Below are positions 60,501-64,000 of a stretch of 64,000 nucleotides of DNA, one piece after another. The notes beneath the pieces are model-generated. The model had not been told where the DNA came from. It saw only the letters and a program-made list of their open reading frames with translations, and made no database searches. The stretch comes from an uncultured Bacteroidales bacterium (GTDB taxonomy: Bacteria > Bacteroidota > Bacteroidia > Bacteroidales > Bacteroidaceae), in NCBI GenBank assembly GCA_902801325.1, contig CADCHQ010000004.1, positions 1 to 64,000 of the forward strand, written 5' to 3'. A program made the translations under genes and the position numbers. Each line of letters opens with the position of its first letter. Position 1 is the first letter of the stretch.

Positions 60501-60953
60501 CTCGCCCATGCGCTTCATAAGGTCGGTAGAGAAGGTTGCACCCAAGCCCAAGCCCGTTGGGAAAGTGGTTGCCCCAATAGCCATCATTCCGTGAGGCGTT
60601 TCCTCGGCCAGCAACAGGGGAATTCCCAGTCGCGTGTGCTCAATAGCGTGGCGTTGTAGTTCGTTAGCCCGTCGTGCTGCCATCCGAGGCGTATGTCCAT
60701 TTTCTAACGTACGTCCTGTCCAAGGGTCAGCTCTGAATGTTGCCCATAGCATTCCCACGCCCGTAGAATCCTTCTTCTCATCGTATGTCCACCCTAATGG
60801 ACAAAGCAATTGGGCCACTTTCTCATCTATCGTCATTCGCTCGAGTAGGTCCTCCACTCGTTTGTCGGTGCTTAGTGTCGCATCCCGATAAGGTTGTGCT
60901 CCTATGGCGGTAATATATAGTAGGCCAATAAATGTACAAAGTATCTTTTTCAT
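57510..60953 (-). CDS. GH3-GH29 fusion: beta-glycosidase joined to alpha-L-fucosidase
   Basis: 1147 residues from MKKILCTFIGLLYITAIGAQ (signal peptide). The first ~720 residues are a complete GH3 enzyme: the (beta/alpha)8 domain has the nucleophile Asp in GIVISDLYSINVL, and the second domain and Fn3-like domain end near IMIGASSQDIRLSG. After a short linker, a full GH29 domain (~750-1147) begins with KFGILLHWGLYSVPG and carries FTTKHHDGFCLFDS and the nucleophile Asp in DILWLDGGW. It closes with a beta-sandwich. It may remove beta-linked glucose/xylose and alpha-fucose from the same glycan, for example fucosylated xyloglucan; this is inferred. Residues ~478-490 come from a GAGAATG-type repeat. 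The upstream ATG at 61007 is rejected. Confidence 0.92.
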   Translation of the reverse strand: MKKILCTFIGLLYITAIGAQPYRDATLSTDKRVEDLLERMTIDEKVAQLLCPLGWTYDEKKDSTGVGMLWATFRADPWTGRTLENGHTPRMAARRANELQRHAIEHTRLGIPLLLAEETPHGMMAIGATTFPTGLGLGATFSTDLMKRMGEAILAEMKAEGATLGYGPVLDLARDPRWSRTEECMGEDPTLTGALGAAIVCGMEGRCVLKHLAAYGMGEGGQNGAAINMGQHEIMQTYLPPFRSAIEAGALGVMTAYNTIDGVPSTSNPWLLRDILRKQWGFQGIVISDLYSINVLHNTLHVASSLEEAAQMALKAGVDVDLGASAYNNSASSIHNSKLIDDAVRRVLRLKFDLGLFEHPYVDEEEAEEVHCKENIELARDIARASITLLKNRNSILPLSRNVKIAVVGPNADNVYAQLGDYTAPQPKGKVITIKEGLLQKGFQIVSVEDADVIIAAVGGSSCRYGNMEYKETGAANASSFSHSHNFSSPDSGEGLDRLSLDLLGNQQELLEALKQTGKPLVIIYIEGRPLLKNWAAEQADALLTAYYPGEQGGSAIADVLVGDYNPAGRLPISVPRSVGQLPVYYNRPWPQTHDYVEGNATPLYPFGYGLSYTTFEYSNLKIDGRNISCTITNTGKYDGEEVVQLYVRRYKTGIVLPERQLADFQRIFIPRGKSKNVTFTLEETEPCDIMIGASSQDIRLSGRWASEQADESVKRGDIVEQDNGYEWPTDSLVLDKLRTWQDQKFGILLHWGLYSVPGIVESWSICDENWIQRDTTMTYDQYKQWYWGLANAFNPTRFDPDQWARLTEEAGMRYMIFTTKHHDGFCLFDSHETDFNVAHYTGKDMLGPVLKAFRKRGLMLGTYFSKPDWHAQTYWWDVYSTKGRNVNYPIKQYPERWDAFKQFTYNQIQELMSGYGPIDILWLDGGWVCKENNQDIDMPRIAQMARNHQPGLLIVDRTIRGPYENYQTPERSIPERQLPYPWESCIPLSDDWGWVPRPRWKSAQKVINTLIEVVAKGGNLVLGVGPTAEGLIQPEAEERMKEIGQWLKKNGQAIYETITTPHYNEGDLWFTCSKDGKKCFAILAQPEEAEMPTSLTWKGNRPRLGATMRLLSNGQALKWTRENGNIVVYLPKNLTNEPLAIVFDCE
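59484..59519. repeat. GATGAGAA-type short repeat inside the GH3-GH29 gene
   Basis: GATGAGA, AATTATG, AGAATGAG and AAAATGAGG units of 6-8 nt, in frame on the minus strand, encode NASSFSHSHNFSS in the GH3 second domain, where family members usually have a shorter loop. Confidence 0.6.
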
Positions 60954-60975
60954 ATTGAAAGTATCATTGAACGCC

Positions 60976-61065
60976 TTAAAGTTACGAATAAGTGAGAGAA
61001 TACACAAATATAATTTGATGTTTTCCGAACGGGAGTAACTTCAACGAAGTTAAAGTTACGAATAA
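60976..61065. promoter_or_regulatory. Divergent GH3-GH29/GH2 control region
   Basis: A 16-nt direct repeat, TTAAAGTTACGAATAA, occurs at 60976-60991 and 61050-61065. On the minus strand each copy holds TAACTTTA, one base off the -7 consensus; the first is 23 nt before the GH3-GH29 start. Between them, TAACTTC-AAC-GAAGTTA (61036-61052) is a small palindrome that could be an operator. Confidence 0.45.
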
Positions 61066-61076
61066 AATCAAAAATA

Positions 61077-61112
61077 AATAGTAAATGGTAAATAGTAAAT
61101 GGTAAATAATTG
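61077..61112. repeat. Heptanucleotide array upstream of the GH2 gene
   Basis: AATAGTA AATGGTA AATAGTA AATGGTA AATAATT: alternating units of exactly 7 nt, ending close to the TATTTTTG box at 61114-61121 and occupying its -33 region. Confidence 0.88.
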
Positions 61113-61113
61113 T

Positions 61114-61121
61114 TATTTTTG
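61114..61121 (+). promoter_or_regulatory. -7 box of the GH2 gene
   Basis: TATTTTTG, 38 nt before the ATG; the expected TTG is replaced by the heptamer array. Confidence 0.5.
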
Positions 61122-61159
61122 CGATGTTGTTTGTGATAATAACCTTTAAATATACCATT

Positions 61160-64000
61160 ATGAAAAGGATTAGGTGCATTAGTTTCCTCATGCTTTTGTT
61201 TTTGACAGCAGGCATGCTTCAGGCTGCAGAATGGACACGCAAATCGGCGGCTTTGATGACTTCCTGGGGCGAACAGATAGACCCAGAGAACGTTTGGCAG
61301 GAATATCCTCGTCCGCAGTTAGTACGTCCCGATTGGATGAACCTGAATGGTGTTTGGGAGTACTTCCGTCGCGAAGGCACTACCAACCTGACCGTTGAAA
61401 CCACTGTCAGTAAGTTTAACAAACGCATCCTCGTGCCGTTTGGCGTAGAGTCAGCGCTTTCGGGCATCATGGAGCAGGACTATTCCAAGGTTGCCAACTC
61501 CACGCTGATGTATCGTCGCACGTTCACCCTGACTGATGCTTTCAAGGACAAACGCACACTGCTCCATTTTGGTGCTGTCGATTGGTCGTGTGCAGTATTT
61601 GTCAATCGCACGCTTGTAGGTGAGCATAAGGGTGGCAGTGACCCTTTCACCTTTGATATCACACCCTACCTAAAAGCAAAAGGTGAGCAAGAACTGCAGG
61701 TTGCTGTTTATGACCCTTGTAATCGGGGTGGGCAACCTACAGGCAAACAAACTTTAAATCCCGGCAGTATCTGGTATACCAGTTGCAGCGGTATTTGGCA
61801 GACGGTGTGGCTCGAACCCGTAAGCGATTGCTACATCGAGCGTTATGAACTCGTTCCCGATGCCGCTACGGGTACAGTCCGTGTGAAAGTCATTGGCAAT
61901 GATCCCACCTGCAAGTTCTATCTCGTAGCTCGTGATGGAGAGAGTCTTGTTACCCAGACAGACAAGATCAGGGTCGGTCAGGAGGTGACGCTCACCATTC
62001 CCGATGCCAAGTTGTGGTCGCCCGATTCGCCTTTCCTCTACAATCTCGACATCTATCTCTGTCGCGACAATTGTGAGGAATGCGACCGAGCCCGAGGTTA
62101 CTTCGGCTTGCGCACACTCACAAAGGGCATGGTGGACGGACATCCCGCTTTCTTGCTGAATGGGAAACCTATATTCATGTATGGACCTCTCGATCAGGGA
62201 TGGTGGCCCGATGGTCTTCTGACTCCCCCTTCCTACGAAGCAATGATCTATGACCTGCAGACCATCAAGTCGTTGGGAATGAATATGGTACGTAAACATA
62301 TTAAAGTGGAGAACGACCTGTGGTACGAATGGTGTGACCGCAATGGACTCATCGTTTGGCAGGATATGCCGAGCGGTAGTGACAGTGGTAAGTTGGGTAC
62401 GAAGGAGGAACTACACCAAATCTTCTACAAAGAGTGTGACCACATCGTCAATGCCCTTAAACAGCATCCTTGCATCTGTGTGTGGGTGCCTTTCAACGAA
62501 GGTTGGGGACAGGATGCCAATACAGACCAGCACACGAAGACGGGTAATTTCGTGGTTCGTAGTGCCGATGCCGACATGGGTCGCCTGATGAATGCTGCTT
62601 CCGGCTGGTATGATAAAAGGATTGGCGACATTACCGATGCCCACAGTTATCCCTCACCAAGTGGTACGGATAATCCAGGAAACAATCGCGTCAATGTTTG
62701 TGGAGAGTTTGGCGGAATAACCTACTTGATTGACGGACATTTGTGGGGTGGCAACGATCAGGTTTACACCTCTGTGGAGAATAGCGAGGACTACACCGAC
62801 CGCTTTATCCAGTACACCTCTGCTCTGCAAGGTCTGCAACTCAGCAAAGGCTTGTGGGCAGGTGTCTATACCCAGATTACCGACGTCGAGAAGGAGGTAA
62901 ACGGTATTCTTACCTATGACCGTAAAGTGCTGAAGGTCAATCCAGAGCAACTTGCTTCCATTCGTAAGGAGATAGAGCGCACCATCAACCAGCGTGTGAG
63001 TGGGGCAAAGAGTATCGTGGCAGCTGGCGACAATGCCTCTAACATCAATTGGCAATACACTACAGAAGCACCTGCTGAAGGTTGGGAACAGCCTGGTTTT
63101 GATGACAGTTCGTGGAAGAGTGGTGTCGCAGGATTTGGCGAAATCACCCAGCCTGCTGCCAAGGTTCGCACCAAGTGGAGCACCCCCGAGATATGGATTC
63201 GCCGTACGTTCCAATTCTCCGGACTGACTGCTGACGACCTGCCTAACCTCTGTCTGCGCCTCTTCTATGACGAAGACAGCGAAGTATACATCAATGGCGT
63301 GTTGGCGATGACCATCACGGGTTACAACACCACTTATCAACTCTTTGGAATATCCGAGGCAGCTCGCAGGGCCATCAATCTCGAAGGCGATAATGTCATT
63401 GCCATCCACACGAAGCAGACGAGTGGTGGACAGTACATCGACGCAGGCTTCAGCATTCGTTCTTACAAGGATAACAGCACTCTCACTTCTGAACCCATGG
63501 ACGAGGCGCGAATAGTGTATCCTAAGCCAACAGACGACGGACAGCGAGCCTATCTGCTCTCGTATTCCAAGACCAATGACGAGCGCTTGTTCTATGCCTA
63601 CAGCTATGATGGACTCAAATGGCAGGAACTCAACGACGGCATCAGTATCTATGGTGGTGGCGGACAACCTCCTGTGCGTCGCCCTTTTGTTTATAGGCTG
63701 GAGGATGAAGGTGGTTCGTCCACCTTCCATCTCGTCTTCGGAGGCAATGACGAAGCCCCCGGCCTTTACCATCTTACTTCCACAGACCTCGTAACGTGGA
63801 AACCCCTCGACGGCCTCGATGTGAAGGTCATCGACAATGCCGCAATTGCTCCAGAGATTGGATATGACCCTGCCTCCCAGACCTTTGTCTACTATTGGTC
63901 GATGCTCTCTCGCGACACTTATTCCCTTCTTTATAGTCGCACGTCCGATTTTCTCACCTTCTCACGTCCTGCGGGTTATTTCAAGCCTGGGTTTTCAGCC
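61160..64000 (+). CDS. GH2 glycoside hydrolase with appended sandwich and propeller-like domains (3' end outside window)
   Basis: At least 947 residues, open to the window end. A signal peptide (MKRIRCISFLMLLFLTAGML, cut near AAEW) is followed by the GH2 sugar-binding sandwich (PRPQLVRPDWMNLNGVWEY), an Ig-like domain and the barrel. The acid/base Glu447 is in FNEGWGQ and the nucleophile Glu516 in GEFGG. A second jelly-roll (~600-760, WEQPGFDDSSWKSGVAGFG) comes next. The C-terminal part (~780 on) has YDGLKWQELN and TSTDLVTWKPL, resembling a GH43-like five-bladed propeller. Likely a beta-galactosidase or beta-glucuronidase-type exo-enzyme, transcribed away from GH3-GH29. Confidence 0.9.
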   Translation, partial: MKRIRCISFLMLLFLTAGMLQAAEWTRKSAALMTSWGEQIDPENVWQEYPRPQLVRPDWMNLNGVWEYFRREGTTNLTVETTVSKFNKRILVPFGVESALSGIMEQDYSKVANSTLMYRRTFTLTDAFKDKRTLLHFGAVDWSCAVFVNRTLVGEHKGGSDPFTFDITPYLKAKGEQELQVAVYDPCNRGGQPTGKQTLNPGSIWYTSCSGIWQTVWLEPVSDCYIERYELVPDAATGTVRVKVIGNDPTCKFYLVARDGESLVTQTDKIRVGQEVTLTIPDAKLWSPDSPFLYNLDIYLCRDNCEECDRARGYFGLRTLTKGMVDGHPAFLLNGKPIFMYGPLDQGWWPDGLLTPPSYEAMIYDLQTIKSLGMNMVRKHIKVENDLWYEWCDRNGLIVWQDMPSGSDSGKLGTKEELHQIFYKECDHIVNALKQHPCICVWVPFNEGWGQDANTDQHTKTGNFVVRSADADMGRLMNAASGWYDKRIGDITDAHSYPSPSGTDNPGNNRVNVCGEFGGITYLIDGHLWGGNDQVYTSVENSEDYTDRFIQYTSALQGLQLSKGLWAGVYTQITDVEKEVNGILTYDRKVLKVNPEQLASIRKEIERTINQRVSGAKSIVAAGDNASNINWQYTTEAPAEGWEQPGFDDSSWKSGVAGFGEITQPAAKVRTKWSTPEIWIRRTFQFSGLTADDLPNLCLRLFYDEDSEVYINGVLAMTITGYNTTYQLFGISEAARRAINLEGDNVIAIHTKQTSGGQYIDAGFSIRSYKDNSTLTSEPMDEARIVYPKPTDDGQRAYLLSYSKTNDERLFYAYSYDGLKWQELNDGISIYGGGGQPPVRRPFVYRLEDEGGSSTFHLVFGGNDEAPGLYHLTSTDLVTWKPLDGLDVKVIDNAAIAPEIGYDPASQTFVYYWSMLSRDTYSLLYSRTSDFLTFSRPAGYFKPGFSA

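Noticed and set aside
62654..63772. 372-residue minus-strand frame opposite the GH2 gene
   Set aside because: The plus strand carries both GH2 catalytic glutamates and a continuous 947-residue frame.

Overview
The window reads as chromosomal DNA of a Bacteroidales bacterium, most like Prevotella/Prevotellaceae. The reasons are: promoters of the Bacteroidetes type (TAnnTTTG at -7, often with TTG exactly 20 nt upstream); no Shine-Dalgarno sequences; secreted proteins ending in type IX secretion-like C-terminal domains or a dockerin repeat; and family members typical of the order (DUF4491 protein, TamL-like Omp85 lipoprotein, VirE-N/DUF3987 protein). No taxonomic marker gene is present, so the genus is an inference.

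Layout. 0-4.3 kb: a minus-strand galactose operon (galM, MFS sugar transporter, galK). 4.6-9.1 kb: minus-strand housekeeping genes (folC, dnaJ, grpE, a thioesterase, a thioredoxin-like protein). 9.1-14.3 kb: threonine aldolase-like enzyme, a uracil-DNA-glycosylase-fold protein, an ABC-F ATPase coupled to cdd, and a LysM glucosaminidase. 14.3-25 kb: three large secreted proteins (GH76, a C1 peptidase with LamG and PKD domains, and a leucine-rich-repeat protein with a dockerin). 25.7-27.3 kb: tRNA-Pro and a MATE transporter. 27.4-31.5 kb: a three-gene cassette with its own promoter and terminator, ending in a VirE-N/DUF3987 protein and bracketed by inverted-repeat arms. 31.6-39 kb: DUF4491, a large secreted clan-A glycoside hydrolase and a GH35 beta-galactosidase. 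39-50.9 kb: a zinc-ribbon membrane protein, glyA-pyrI-pyrB, a class A penicillin-binding protein, and a kdsB-MORN-glgB-membrane protein operon. 51-57.4 kb: an R/G/S-rich secreted protein, ispE, an acidic hypothetical, a SpoU methyltransferase, an Omp85 lipoprotein and tRNA-Lys. 57.5-64 kb: a GH3-GH29 fusion and a divergent GH2 gene cut by the window end.

The carbohydrate genes (galM/transporter/galK, GH35, GH2, GH3-GH29, GH76, clan-A GH) suggest release and use of galactose-, fucose- and mannose-containing plant or host glycans, although no SusC/SusD pair lies in the window.

The most unusual feature is the repeat landscape. About 20 loci carry short tandem arrays whose unit sequence differs from locus to locus but whose period is nearly always 7 nt. 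They sit against promoter -7 boxes, in leaders, and inside the coding frames of folC, the threonine aldolase, the MATE transporter and a signal peptide. Two pairs of related copies within the window differ by exactly 21 and 35 nt (3 and 5 units). A second family consists of paired GC-rich palindromes (REP/BIME-like), also found inside genes. A third is a 22-bp-period array found at two convergent gene ends. These three, together with the inverted-repeat-flanked VirE cassette, are the main candidates for undescribed biology.
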